Shown piece after piece: positions 26,933 to 35,149 of a stretch of DNA of 64,000 bases. Source of the stretch: CAWKCE01 sp032127035 (GTDB taxonomy: Bacteria > Actinomycetota > Actinomycetes > JAHEKZ01); assembly GCA_963848085.1 (NCBI GenBank), contig CAWKCE010000005.1, positions 620,001-684,000 on the forward strand, in the 5' to 3' direction. The translations under genes and the position numbers were made by a program. Each line of letters starts with the position of its first letter. Position 1 is the first letter of the stretch. The notes below the pieces were generated by a model. That model saw only the letters and a list, made by a program, of their open reading frames with translations. It ran no database searches and was not told the origin of the DNA.

Positions 26933-27975
26933 TGCTGGACTTCCTCAACACGGTCCTGGGACCCCTGGAGTACGTGGTCTCGTGGATCCTGGTCGAGTTC
27001 CACGCGCTGTTCAGCCTGGTGTTCGCGCCGACTAGTGGCTGGGCCTGGGGGGGTGCGATCGTCGGGCTGGTGGTGGTCATCCGCATCCTGCTGATCCCGC
27101 TGTTCGTCAAGCAGATCAAGGCACAACGGGGTCTGCAGCTGCTCCAGCCGAGGATCAAGGAGCTGCAGAAGCGGCACAAGGACGACCGCCAGAAGCAGTC
27201 CGAGGAGCTGATGAAGCTCTACAAGGAGACCGGCACCAACCCGTTCTCCAGCTGCCTGCCGATCCTGGCGCAGATGCCGATCTTCTTCGCACTGTTCCGG
27301 GTCATCAACTACGGCATCGCGCGGCAGGAGCCCGTTGGTGCGATGACCCAGCAGCTCAGCGAGCAAGCGGCACAGGCGACCATCTTTGGGGCTCCGATCG
27401 ATGCGACGTTCATCGGCAGCCCGGGCGAGACGTCGGTGCGAATCGTCACCGTGGTGATGATCCTCCTGATGTCCGCGAGCACCTTCTTCACTCAGCGCCA
27501 GCTGATGGTGAAGAACATGCCGGCCGGGCAGGACAACCCGATGATGCAGCAGCAGAAGATCCTGCTGTACGTCTTCCCGCTGATGTTCGCGGTCTTCGGG
27601 ATCAACTTCCCGGTGGGTGTCCTCATCTACTGGCTCACCACCAACCTGTGGACCGCCGGCCAGCAGTACTACGTGATCCGGCGCAACCCCGCTCCGGGCA
27701 GCCCCGCGTACGACGCGCTGCAGGAGCGCCGCAAGGCGAAGGAGACCGGCCGCGGAGGCACCGCCCCGGTGGTCGAGGCTGCCCCTGAGGCGGCCCCGAA
27801 GCCACCGCGGCAACAGCCTAAGCGCAAGCCCCGGAGCCAGCGCAAAGGCGGGGCAAACCCCCCACAACCAAACAAAGCCGGCGGATCGGACAAGAAGCCC
27901 GGCGCAGCCGGGCCCGGTCCGGATCCGGGTTCCGGTACCCCCGAACCCCCCGCACCCACTGAGGAGACGTCGTGA
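26932..27975 (+). CDS. yidC: membrane protein insertase YidC
   Basis: 347 residues, ATG at 26932. About five transmembrane helices with the insertase core: KQIKAQRGLQLLQPRIKELQKRHKDDRQKQSEELMKLYKE coiled coil (about 61-100), NPFSSCLPILAQMPIFFALF and the NFPVGVLIYWLTTNLWT helix. A long basic, Pro-rich C-terminal tail (about 260-347) resembles those that bind ribosomes. As in other Gram-positives the large periplasmic P1 domain is absent. Confidence 0.96.
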   Translation: MLDFLNTVLGPLEYVVSWILVEFHALFSLVFAPTSGWAWGGAIVGLVVVIRILLIPLFVKQIKAQRGLQLLQPRIKELQKRHKDDRQKQSEELMKLYKETGTNPFSSCLPILAQMPIFFALFRVINYGIARQEPVGAMTQQLSEQAAQATIFGAPIDATFIGSPGETSVRIVTVVMILLMSASTFFTQRQLMVKNMPAGQDNPMMQQQKILLYVFPLMFAVFGINFPVGVLIYWLTTNLWTAGQQYYVIRRNPAPGSPAYDALQERRKAKETGRGGTAPVVEAAPEAAPKPPRQQPKRKPRSQRKGGANPPQPNKAGGSDKKPGAAGPGPDPGSGTPEPPAPTEETS

Positions 27976-28565
27976 GCAACCTCGAGCAGCCGGAGCCGGC
28001 CGAGTCGGCCGAACCCCCGGAGCCGGCTGAGCCGGCCGAGGCAACCGAAGCACCGGGGTCGGTGACCGACGCCGTCGGGACGGCTCCGTCAGCCGATGGC
28101 GACGAAGCCCTGCGCGCCCTCGAGCAGGAGGGCGACGTTGCCGCCGACTACCTGGAGGGGCTGCTCGACATCGCTGACTATGACGGTGACCTGGACCTGG
28201 ACGTCGAGGGCGACCGCGCGATGGTGGCCATCGAGGGAGAGGGGCTGGCCGATCTGGTCGGTGCGGAGGGGTCGGTGCTGGACGCGCTGCAGGACCTCAC
28301 CCGGCTGGCGGTGCTGCGGGAGACCGGTCGGCGCAGCCGGCTCATGCTCGACATCGCCGGCTGGCGGCGGGCGCGGCGAGAGGCGCTCACCGTGCTCGGG
28401 ACCGAGGCGGCCGAGGCGGTGAAGGCCGGAGGTGAGCCGGTCCGGATGGAACCGATGACGCCGTTCGAGCGCAAGGTGGTGCATGACGCGGTGGCCGCGG
28501 CTGGACTGCGCAGCGAGTCGGAGGGCGAAGAGCCGCAGCGCCGCGTCGTCGTCCACCCGGTCTGA
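27972..28565 (+). CDS. jag: Jag/KhpB family RNA-binding protein (KH + R3H)
   Basis: 197 residues; GTG overlaps the yidC stop by 4 bases. An acidic, Pro/Ala-rich head (about 1-45) is followed by a KH-type domain (about 55-130, with YLEGLLDIADYDGDLDLDVEGDRAMVAIEG) and an R3H domain (about 150-197, MTPFERKVVHDAVAAAGLRSESEG). Binds RNA and influences cell-wall or elongation genes in Gram-positives. Confidence 0.93.
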   Translation: MSNLEQPEPAESAEPPEPAEPAEATEAPGSVTDAVGTAPSADGDEALRALEQEGDVAADYLEGLLDIADYDGDLDLDVEGDRAMVAIEGEGLADLVGAEGSVLDALQDLTRLAVLRETGRRSRLMLDIAGWRRARREALTVLGTEAAEAVKAGGEPVRMEPMTPFERKVVHDAVAAAGLRSESEGEEPQRRVVVHPV

Positions 28566-28571
28566 CGCGAC

Positions 28572-28585
28572 GTTTCACGTGAAAC
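28572..28585. promoter_or_regulatory. parS site 1 (ParB-binding centromere site)
   Basis: GTTTCACGTGAAAC, a perfect 14-base palindrome equal to the core of the parS consensus TGTTTCACGTGAAACA; only the outermost bases differ. It lies between jag and rsmG, and the likely rsmG start codon GTG (28579-28581) is inside the right half. Confidence 0.92.
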
Positions 28586-29262
28586 CGGCACCGCCGCCCG
28601 CCGCTGCCGAGACCGTGTTCGGACCCGCACTCGCCGCCGCCACCGCGTTTGCCGGCTGGCTGGCGGGCCCGGCGGTCGAGCGCGGGCTGCTCGGCCCGCG
28701 CGAGGCGGACCGGGTGTGGGAGCGCCACCTGCTCAACAGCGCCGCGCTGGCAGGCGAGCTGGCGCGGGTGCTGCCCCCCGACGCGGCGACGGGTCGCCGG
28801 CGCCGGGTCTGCGACCTCGGATCGGGTGCCGGCCTGCCCGGTATCGTCGTGGCGCTGCTGCGCCCGGATCTGGAGGTCGTCCTGCTGGAACCGCTGCTCC
28901 GCCGGGCCACCTTCCTCGACGAGGTGGTGGCGGCGCTGGCGCTGCCGGCGACCACCGTGGTGCGTGCCCGCGCGGAGGACGCCGCCAGGTACGGACCCTT
29001 CGATGTCGTCGTGGCCCGGGCGGTGGCGCCCCTGGGCCGGTTGGCCGCGTGGGCGCTGCCGCTGCTGCGGCCGGGTGGGGAGCTGTTGGCGTTGAAAGGT
29101 GAGCGGGCGGCGGCCGAGGTCGCGGCAGCGTCGTCGTCGGTGCGCCGACTCGGCGCCCAGGTCCGCGACGTCGTGCCGGTGACCGTGGCCGGCCAGGAGA
29201 CGGCGGTGGTGGCAGTCGTGCGACCACTGGACCTGCCGGCGGCCGCCGGGAGGACGACGTGA
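28579..29262 (+). CDS. rsmG: 16S rRNA (guanine527-N7)-methyltransferase RsmG
   Basis: 227 residues from GTG 28579; an alternative in-frame GTG at 28615 (VFGPALAAA) would avoid starting inside parS. SAM-binding motif CDLGSGAGLPGIVVALLRPD (about 76-95) and the LLEP and RATFLDEVVAALAL segments are typical. It methylates G527 of 16S rRNA; loss gives low-level streptomycin resistance. No clear ribosome site precedes either start. Confidence 0.93.
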   Translation: MKPAPPPAAAETVFGPALAAATAFAGWLAGPAVERGLLGPREADRVWERHLLNSAALAGELARVLPPDAATGRRRRVCDLGSGAGLPGIVVALLRPDLEVVLLEPLLRRATFLDEVVAALALPATTVVRARAEDAARYGPFDVVVARAVAPLGRLAAWALPLLRPGGELLALKGERAAAEVAAASSSVRRLGAQVRDVVPVTVAGQETAVVAVVRPLDLPAAAGRTT

Positions 29263-30224
29263 CCGACGACGCCGGCTCGCTCGGGGAGGTCGCCTACCCG
29301 CTGACGGTGGCAGGTGTTTCACGTGAAACATCGGGGGACCCGCCGATCGCGGCCGCGGCGGCGGCCGCCGCCCGCCTCGCAGGGGGCCGCGTGGCGGCGT
29401 GGCGCCACCCGGCGCGGACCCGCGTGCTGACCGTGGCCAACCAGAAGGGGGGAGTGGGGAAGACGACCACCGCGGTGAACCTGGCGGCGGCGCTGTCCCG
29501 GCACGGCCAGCGGGTGCTCGTCCTGGACCTGGATCCCCAGGGCAACGCGTCCACTGCCCTCGGGCTCGAGCACCACGCCGGCGTGGCCAGCATCTACGAC
29601 GTGCTCATCGAGGGCCGGTCGCTGGTCGACGTCGTGCGGCCGTCGCCCGATCTGCCCGGGCTGGTGGCGGTGCCGGCGACGATCGACCTGGCCGGAGCCG
29701 AGATCGAGCTGGTCTCGCTGGTGGCGCGGGAGTCCCGGCTGGACCGGGCGTTGAGCCGCTACCTCGCCGAGCAAGAAGCCGCCGGCGACCGCCTGGACTA
29801 CGTGCTGATCGACTGCCCGCCGTCCCTGGGGCTGCTCACCGTCAACGCTTTCGTGGCCGCCCGCGAGGTCTGCATCCCCATCCAGTGCGAGTACTACGCG
29901 CTGGAGGGCCTCGGCCAGCTGCTGCGCAGTGTCGAGCTCATCCAGGCGCATCTCAACCCGGACCTGCACGTGTCCACGATCGTGTTGACGATGCACGATG
30001 CACGGACCAGGCTGGCGGCGCAGGTCGCCGACGAGGTCCGCCGCCACTTCGGCCCCCTGGTGCTCCGTACGGTGGTGCCTCGGTCGGTCCGGCTGTCGGA
30101 GGCGCCCAGCTACGGACAGACCGTGCTCACCTACGATCCGGGATCGACCGGCTCGTTGTCGTACGTCGAAGCTGCGCGCGAGATGGCCGAGCGCACCGGC
30201 GAGGAGAGGGAGGGTGCGTCGTGA
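29259..30224 (+). CDS. parA: ParA (Soj) chromosome-partitioning ATPase
   Basis: 321 residues; GTG overlaps the rsmG stop by 4 bases. The deviant Walker A motif NQKGGVGKTTTAVNLA (about 68-83) and Walker B LIDCPPSLG are intact. An N-terminal extension of about 60 residues, rich in Ala, includes VSRET at 20-24, which is encoded by a parS site. ATP-bound dimers on the nucleoid pull ParB-parS complexes apart. Confidence 0.96.
   Translation: MTDDAGSLGEVAYPLTVAGVSRETSGDPPIAAAAAAAARLAGGRVAAWRHPARTRVLTVANQKGGVGKTTTAVNLAAALSRHGQRVLVLDLDPQGNASTALGLEHHAGVASIYDVLIEGRSLVDVVRPSPDLPGLVAVPATIDLAGAEIELVSLVARESRLDRALSRYLAEQEAAGDRLDYVLIDCPPSLGLLTVNAFVAAREVCIPIQCEYYALEGLGQLLRSVELIQAHLNPDLHVSTIVLTMHDARTRLAAQVADEVRRHFGPLVLRTVVPRSVRLSEAPSYGQTVLTYDPGSTGSLSYVEAAREMAERTGEEREGAS
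29315..29330. promoter_or_regulatory. parS site 2, inside parA
   Basis: TGTTTCACGTGAAACA, a perfect match to the 16-base consensus. It lies inside the parA coding region at codons 19-24 (GVSRET). Confidence 0.97.
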
Positions 30225-31237
30225 GCGAGCGTCGACGAGGCCTTGGACGCGGCCTGGGGGCACTCATCCCTGGTTCCGACGCGGACGATCGACCCACCGT
30301 GGTCGAGAACCGACCGGTCGTGGTGGCCGGGACGGCTGCCGACTCGGCCACCACGGGAGCGGACGCCGTCGACCCGCCCGGGGTGCCGAGCGCGCACTAC
30401 GCCGAGCTGCCGCTGGACTCGGTGACGCCCAACCCCAGGCAACCCCGCCAGGTGTTCGACGAGGACGCCATGGCCGAGCTCGTGCACTCGCTGCGCGAGG
30501 TCGGGCTGCTGCAGCCGATCGTGGTCCGCAGCCTGGGCGGCGGCCGGTTCGAGCTGGTGGCCGGGGAACGCCGCTGGCGGGCGGCCCGCCTGGCCGGCTT
30601 CGAGATCATCCCCGCGATCGTGCGGGACACCGGCGACGACGCCCTGCTCCGGGACGCACTGCTGGAGAACCTGCACCGGGCCCAGCTGAACCCGCTGGAG
30701 GAGGCGGCCGCGTACGACCAGCTGCTGTCCGACTTCGGGTGCACCCAGGAGCAGCTGGCGGCCCACATCGGGCGCAGCCGGCCCCAGGTGTCCAACACGC
30801 TGCGGCTGCTGCGGCTGCCGCTGCCGGTCCAGCGTCGCGTCGCTGCCGGCGTGCTGTCCGCGGGCCACGCGCGCGCGCTGCTCGGCCTGTCGGACCCCCA
30901 GGTCCAGGAGCGGTTGGCGACCAAGATCGTCGCGGAGGGGCTGTCGGTGCGCCGGGTCGAGGAGATCGTGGCACTCGGCGGTGAGGACGAACCGGATAAA
31001 ACACCACGAAAGCGACGAAAAGCCCCCACCAGTCCCGCATTGACCGCGCTGGCGGCCACCCTGTCCGACCACCTGGAGACCCGCGTCCTGGTCGAGCTGG
31101 GGCGCACGAAGGGGACGCTGTCGATCCAGTTCGCGACCGTGGACGACCTGGAGCGCATCGTCGACGTGATCGCGCCGGAGGCGGCGACCGAGCTCCGGGC
31201 GAGTCGACAGCGGGCCGCGACGCCTGCCCAGCCATGA
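30221..31237 (+). CDS. parB: ParB chromosome-partitioning CTPase/DNA-binding protein
   Basis: 338 residues from GTG 30221 (VSERRRGLGRGLGALIPG, the ParA-stimulating N-terminus). The CTP-binding ParB/Srx domain has LDSVTPNPRQPRQVF and the arginine patch GERRWRAARLAG. The helix-turn-helix includes SRPQVSNTLRLLRL, and a C-terminal dimerisation domain ends the protein. Overlaps parA by 4 bases. It loads at the two parS sites nearby and spreads as a clamp. Confidence 0.97.
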   Translation: MSERRRGLGRGLGALIPGSDADDRPTVVENRPVVVAGTAADSATTGADAVDPPGVPSAHYAELPLDSVTPNPRQPRQVFDEDAMAELVHSLREVGLLQPIVVRSLGGGRFELVAGERRWRAARLAGFEIIPAIVRDTGDDALLRDALLENLHRAQLNPLEEAAAYDQLLSDFGCTQEQLAAHIGRSRPQVSNTLRLLRLPLPVQRRVAAGVLSAGHARALLGLSDPQVQERLATKIVAEGLSVRRVEEIVALGGEDEPDKTPRKRRKAPTSPALTALAATLSDHLETRVLVELGRTKGTLSIQFATVDDLERIVDVIAPEAATELRASRQRAATPAQP

Positions 31238-31395
31238 TCCGGCTGCGCTGGGTCCTGGCCGGATTCGCGGTCGGCGCCGGGCTGGCGTTCGGCGCTGGGC
31301 TGCTGCGGAAGCGGCGGCTGGTGGCGCTGACCGGTTATGAACCGCCGGTTGCGGCGACCGGCCCCCGGGCAGTCCCGGGGCCGGTGTCCACCTGA
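31234..31395 (+). CDS. 53-residue single-pass membrane microprotein coupled to parB
   Basis: ATG at 31234 overlaps the parB stop by 4 bases (ATGA). One hydrophobic, Gly/Ala-rich helix (about 5-24, RWVLAGFAVGAGLAFGAGLL) is followed by KRRLVALTGYEPP and a Pro-rich tail. No known family was recognised. Reading-frame integrity and stop/start coupling argue for translation. Partitioning genes do not normally carry such a partner, so its role is open. Confidence 0.6.
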   Translation: MIRLRWVLAGFAVGAGLAFGAGLLRKRRLVALTGYEPPVAATGPRAVPGPVST

Positions 31396-31404
31396 CCGCA
31401 GAAG

Positions 31405-32574
31405 TCAGCCGACCGGCTCGGTCAGACCTGTCACGCCGATGTCGGCGGTCGTCAGATCGACCTGTCCGGGCAGGTAGAGGCGCTGCAGGGCGACCAGGAC
31501 CGCCTCGGCCACCGCGTCGCGGAAGGCGGCGTCGGCCAGTCGGGCGGCGTCGCCGGGGTGGGTGAGGTAGCCCAGCTCGAGCCGGACCGCCGGCATCCGG
31601 GTTCCCCGCAGCAGCTCCCAGGTCTTGCCGTCGACCCGGCCGTCGAGCAGGTCGGTGCGGGCCACGACCTCGTCCTGGAGCAGGTCGGCGAACGCCTCGC
31701 CGACGACTGAGTGCACGCCGTGCCGCCCGGCGCCGTAGAAGAACGTCGCGACCCCCTGGGCATGCGCGTTGGCCGACCCGTCGCAGTGCAGTGACAGGAC
31801 CAGGTCGGCGTCCACCTCGTTGGCGAGGTGGGCCCGCGGTCCGTCGGCGATGGGGTCGGCGCTGTCGGGCAGCCGCCCGTGGGTGAGGACGGCGACGACG
31901 CCCACCGCGGCCAGACGCCCCTCGATCCGGGCGGCCAGGTCGCTGGTGACCTCGGCCTCGGTCATGCCGTGCGCCCGGACCCCGGGATCGGCCCCACCGT
32001 GACCGGGATCGATGACGACCACCTTCCCGGCCAGGCCCGGTCCGGAGCGGCGCAGACGCTCCGCCTCGCGCAGGGCGTGCGGCTCGCCGCCGGTCACGGT
32101 GCGTGCCAGCCGGTCCAGCGCCTTGAACGTCACCGGACCACACAGGCCGTCGAGGGGTATGCCCAGGTTGCGCTGGAGGTCTCGCAGCGCGTGGTCGGTA
32201 TCCGGACCGAAGACGCCGTCGACGCGCCCCGGGTCGAACCCAAGCTCCAGCAGCCGTCGCTGCAGGGCGACGACGTCGTCACCGGTCACCATGCGGCGGC
32301 TGACCAGCCGGAGGACGCGGTCGCCGAGGCGCCAGCGGGCATCGTCCAGGCGCCGCCAGGTCTCGACGCCGACGATGCCGTCGGCGTTCAGGCCCCGCTG
32401 CTGCTGGAAGGCCCGCACCGCCTGCTCGACGGCCGGGTCGAACTGCGCGTCGAGCGAGGCGTCGTCGAGGCGTTGGGCGGGCTCACCGATGAGCAACCCC
32501 AACCGGGCCAGGTGGTCCCTGACCTGGGCGACGGCTGGGCCGTGGTCGCCGAGACGGAAGAGAGGCTGGGGCAT
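31405..32574 (-). CDS. cwlM: CwlM-like N-acetylmuramoyl-L-alanine amidase-family protein
   Basis: 389 residues from the ATG at 32572-32574, behind GGAGG. Two N-terminal peptidoglycan-binding domains (about 5-70 and 80-160; LGFDPGRVDGVFGPDT) precede an Amidase_3 domain (about 182-375). That domain has VIDPGHGGADPG, LSLHCDG and RLELGYLTHPGD, so its zinc and catalytic residues look intact. There is no signal peptide or membrane helix. In mycobacteria the cytoplasmic CwlM is phosphorylated by PknB and then activates MurA. Same place in the Rv3915 locus. Confidence 0.88.
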   Translation of the reverse strand: MPQPLFRLGDHGPAVAQVRDHLARLGLLIGEPAQRLDDASLDAQFDPAVEQAVRAFQQQRGLNADGIVGVETWRRLDDARWRLGDRVLRLVSRRMVTGDDVVALQRRLLELGFDPGRVDGVFGPDTDHALRDLQRNLGIPLDGLCGPVTFKALDRLARTVTGGEPHALREAERLRRSGPGLAGKVVVIDPGHGGADPGVRAHGMTEAEVTSDLAARIEGRLAAVGVVAVLTHGRLPDSADPIADGPRAHLANEVDADLVLSLHCDGSANAHAQGVATFFYGAGRHGVHSVVGEAFADLLQDEVVARTDLLDGRVDGKTWELLRGTRMPAVRLELGYLTHPGDAARLADAAFRDAVAEAVLVALQRLYLPGQVDLTTADIGVTGLTEPVG

Positions 32575-32709
32575 CGAACCTCCGGGAAGGCCGACCGGAG
32601 CCGGTGCGGACAACTGGCATGGTAACCAGCCCGCCGGTGGAAGCCGAACCTCACCGAGGCGTGCCCGGCGCGTCCGCCGGTGACCGCACCCCCGATGGAG
32701 CGAGTCGGG

Positions 32710-33036
32710 TCAGATGAAGTCGGCCAGGTCGGCGAGCAGTGCCGGCTTCGGCTTGGCCCCGACGATGATCTTGACCACCTCGCCGTTCTGGTACACCGCC
32801 AAGGTCGGGATCGAGACCACGCCGGCCGCCGCCGCCGACCGCGGGTTCTCATCGACGTTGAGCTTGGCCACGGTGAGGCGGTCGGCGTGCTCGCTGGCAA
32901 TCTCCTCCAGAATCGGGGCCACCAGACGGCACGGACCGCACCACTCCGCCCAGTAGTCGACGATGACCGGCTTGGTGCTGTTCAGCACATCGGTCTCGAA
33001 ACTGCTGTCGGTGACGGTGATGGTGGACGCGCCCAT
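32710..33036 (-). CDS. trxA: thioredoxin
   Basis: 108 residues from ATG 33034-33036, behind AGGAGAG. Active site WCGPC (Cys33, Cys36), cis-proline in VVSIPTLAVY. It reduces protein disulfides using electrons from the adjacent thioredoxin reductase. The 135 bases downstream, before cwlM, show no gene. Confidence 0.97.
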   Translation of the reverse strand: MGASTITVTDSSFETDVLNSTKPVIVDYWAEWCGPCRLVAPILEEIASEHADRLTVAKLNVDENPRSAAAAGVVSIPTLAVYQNGEVVKIIVGAKPKPALLADLADFI

Positions 33037-33101
33037 GGGCTCTCCTCGCTGGGTGGTGCTGCTTCGTCTGGTCTGGGTGGGTGTGGCCAGGATCGGGGGT
33101 G

Positions 33102-34073
33102 TCAGGCGGTTGCCGAAACCGGCTCGCCGACGCGGGCTGCATCTTCGGCGTCGGCGAGATAGCGCTCGGCGTCCAGCGCGGCTGCGCAGCCGGTACCGGC
33201 CGCCGTCACCGCCTGTCGGTAGGTGTGGTCGACCAGGTCGCCGCACGCGAAGACCCCCGGCACGTTGGTGCGGGTGCTGGGCGCGTCGACCAGGACATAT
33301 CCCTCGTCGTCGACGCGCACCTGGTCGCGGACGAGCTCACTGCGAGGGTCATGCCCGATCGCAACGAACACGCCGGTGGCGTCGATGGTCCGCTCGTCAC
33401 CGGTCACGGTGTCCGTCAGCCGGACCCCGGAAACCTTGTCCTCGCCCAGGATCTCGGCGACCTGGCTGTTCCAGGCGAACCGGATCTTGTCGTTGGCGAG
33501 GGCGCGCGAGGCCATGATCTTGCTCGCGCGCAGCTCGTCGCGCCGGTGGACGACGGTGACGCTGCGGGCGAACTTGGTGAGGAAGGTCGCTTCCTCCATG
33601 GCCGAGTCCCCGCCACCCACGACCACGATGTCCTGGTCGCGGAAGAAGAAGCCGTCGCAGGTGGCACACCACGACACCCCACGACCGGACAGGCGCTTCT
33701 CACTAGGAAGCCCGATCTCGCGGTAGCCGGAGCCGGTCGCGAGAATGACCGCTCGTGCCTGGTGGATGGAGCCGGACCCGGTCGTGACGGTCTTGACCGC
33801 GCCGCGAAGGTCGACCGACACGACGTCGTCACTCACGAGCTCCGCACCGAACCGGGCTGCCTGCTTGCGCATCTGGTCCATCAGCTCTGGACCCATGACA
33901 CCGTCCGCGAAGCCGGGGAAGTTCTCCACGTCGGTGGTATTCATCAGCGCGCCGCCGGCAGTCACCGAGCCTTCGAACACGAGCGGGTGGAGGTCGGCGC
34001 GGGCGGTGTAGACCGCGGCGCTGTAGCCGGCGGGACCGGACCCGATGATGATCACGTCGCGGACGTCGGACAC
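33102..34073 (-). CDS. trxB: thioredoxin-disulfide reductase
   Basis: 323 residues from the GTG at 34071-34073 with AGGAG nine bases upstream. FAD-binding GSGPAGYSAAVYTARA (about 11-26), redox-active CATC (Cys136, Cys139), NADPH-binding VVGGGDSAMEEA and C-terminal FAD motif VPGVFACGDLVD. Pairs with trxA 65 bases downstream. Confidence 0.97.
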   Translation of the reverse strand: MSDVRDVIIIGSGPAGYSAAVYTARADLHPLVFEGSVTAGGALMNTTDVENFPGFADGVMGPELMDQMRKQAARFGAELVSDDVVSVDLRGAVKTVTTGSGSIHQARAVILATGSGYREIGLPSEKRLSGRGVSWCATCDGFFFRDQDIVVVGGGDSAMEEATFLTKFARSVTVVHRRDELRASKIMASRALANDKIRFAWNSQVAEILGEDKVSGVRLTDTVTGDERTIDATGVFVAIGHDPRSELVRDQVRVDDEGYVLVDAPSTRTNVPGVFACGDLVDHTYRQAVTAAGTGCAAALDAERYLADAEDAARVGEPVSATA

Positions 34074-34213
34074 GTCGAAGTCTCCTCGCTGCTCGGGAGT
34101 GCCGTCGCCAGGCGCGACCGGCGGGTGCCGGTTCCCCGGGCACGAACCTGCATGCGTAACCGAGTCTAGGGCGGGGTCATTCCATCGAGGCGCCCGGCTG
34201 AGGGCCCGGCCAA

Positions 34214-35149
34214 CTACGGGCGCAGCTCCGCGGGCATGGTGACGACCAGGTAGAGCAGCAACGTCGCGTCGGGGCCGGAACAGTCCGGGTCGACCACGAA
34301 GACCTCGGCCTTGTCGGCGTTGTCGAGGCTGGGCATGACCAGGATCGCCGCCGGCTGTCCCTCGTAGGTCCCGAGGTCCGCCGCCAGCGGTGCGGCATCC
34401 GGGCGCAACAGATAGTCCACGACGCACGCGCGAAGCACGAGCGGGTCCACCAACGCCGCCGCGAACACCGTCGGGGAACCGTTGACCCGGGCGGTCACCA
34501 TCGGGTCGGGGGAGGGCTCCGGAGTGAGCTCCGGTGAGGACGGCGGTGTCGACGAGACCTGCGTCTGGTTGGCGACCAGCAGGGTGTCCACCTGCTCGGC
34601 GAGCCGCTTCTCGTCGTAGCTGCGCCCACTGCGCTTGGCGACGTACCGGTCGAGGGCGAGCGTCGTCGACCCCTCGTCGTTGCCGGCGCCCGCGGCGGTG
34701 TCGGCACCGGCGCTGGCGCTGTCGTTGTTCGAGCTGTTGGACAGCACGGAGATGCCGACTGCCGACAGGAGGAGGATGCCGGCTACCGAAGCGGCAGCGG
34801 TGACGATGCGGGTGGACCAGCCGGCCCGCCGACGGTGGGCGTCCAGCGGGACGACGGTGTCGGACGGCGGCAGCGGTTGTCCCGCCGGAGTCGGAGCTGG
34901 GGTCGCGGCGAGGACGTCCGCCAGCCGCTGGGCGACGTCGGGGGGGACGGCGACGGCCGGCAGCGCACTCAGTCCGGCGGACACCTGGCCGAGCGCGGCC
35001 GAGATCTCGCGGCAGTGCTCACAGTGCGCGAGGTGGTGGCGCGCATGGGTGGCGGACTCCTCGTCGAGGACGCCGGCCTCGAGGTCAGCGACCAGCTCGA
35101 CGGACAGGTGGGGGGAGTCGGGGTGAACCGGGTCATGGTGCTGGGTCAT
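34214..35149 (-). CDS. anti-sigma factor (zf-HC2), RsmA-like
   Basis: 311 residues; ATG overlaps the sigM stop by 4 bases. The N-terminal cytoplasmic zinc anti-sigma domain has HARHHLAHCEHC (about 35-46). One membrane helix (about 114-136) leads to an extracytoplasmic domain of about 175 residues with a Ser/Pro-rich segment. It should hold SigM inactive at the membrane until a surface signal releases it. Same order as mycobacterial sigM-rsmA-trxB. Confidence 0.88.
   Translation of the reverse strand: MTQHHDPVHPDSPHLSVELVADLEAGVLDEESATHARHHLAHCEHCREISAALGQVSAGLSALPAVAVPPDVAQRLADVLAATPAPTPAGQPLPPSDTVVPLDAHRRRAGWSTRIVTAAASVAGILLLSAVGISVLSNSSNNDSASAGADTAAGAGNDEGSTTLALDRYVAKRSGRSYDEKRLAEQVDTLLVANQTQVSSTPPSSPELTPEPSPDPMVTARVNGSPTVFAAALVDPLVLRACVVDYLLRPDAAPLAADLGTYEGQPAAILVMPSLDNADKAEVFVVDPDCSGPDATLLLYLVVTMPAELRP

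Noticed and set aside
29399..31237. The parB frame extended upstream through parA
   Set aside because: The upstream part is Arg/Pro-rich shadow sequence. The true start is the GTG at 30221, which begins the conserved RRGLGRGLGALIPG motif.
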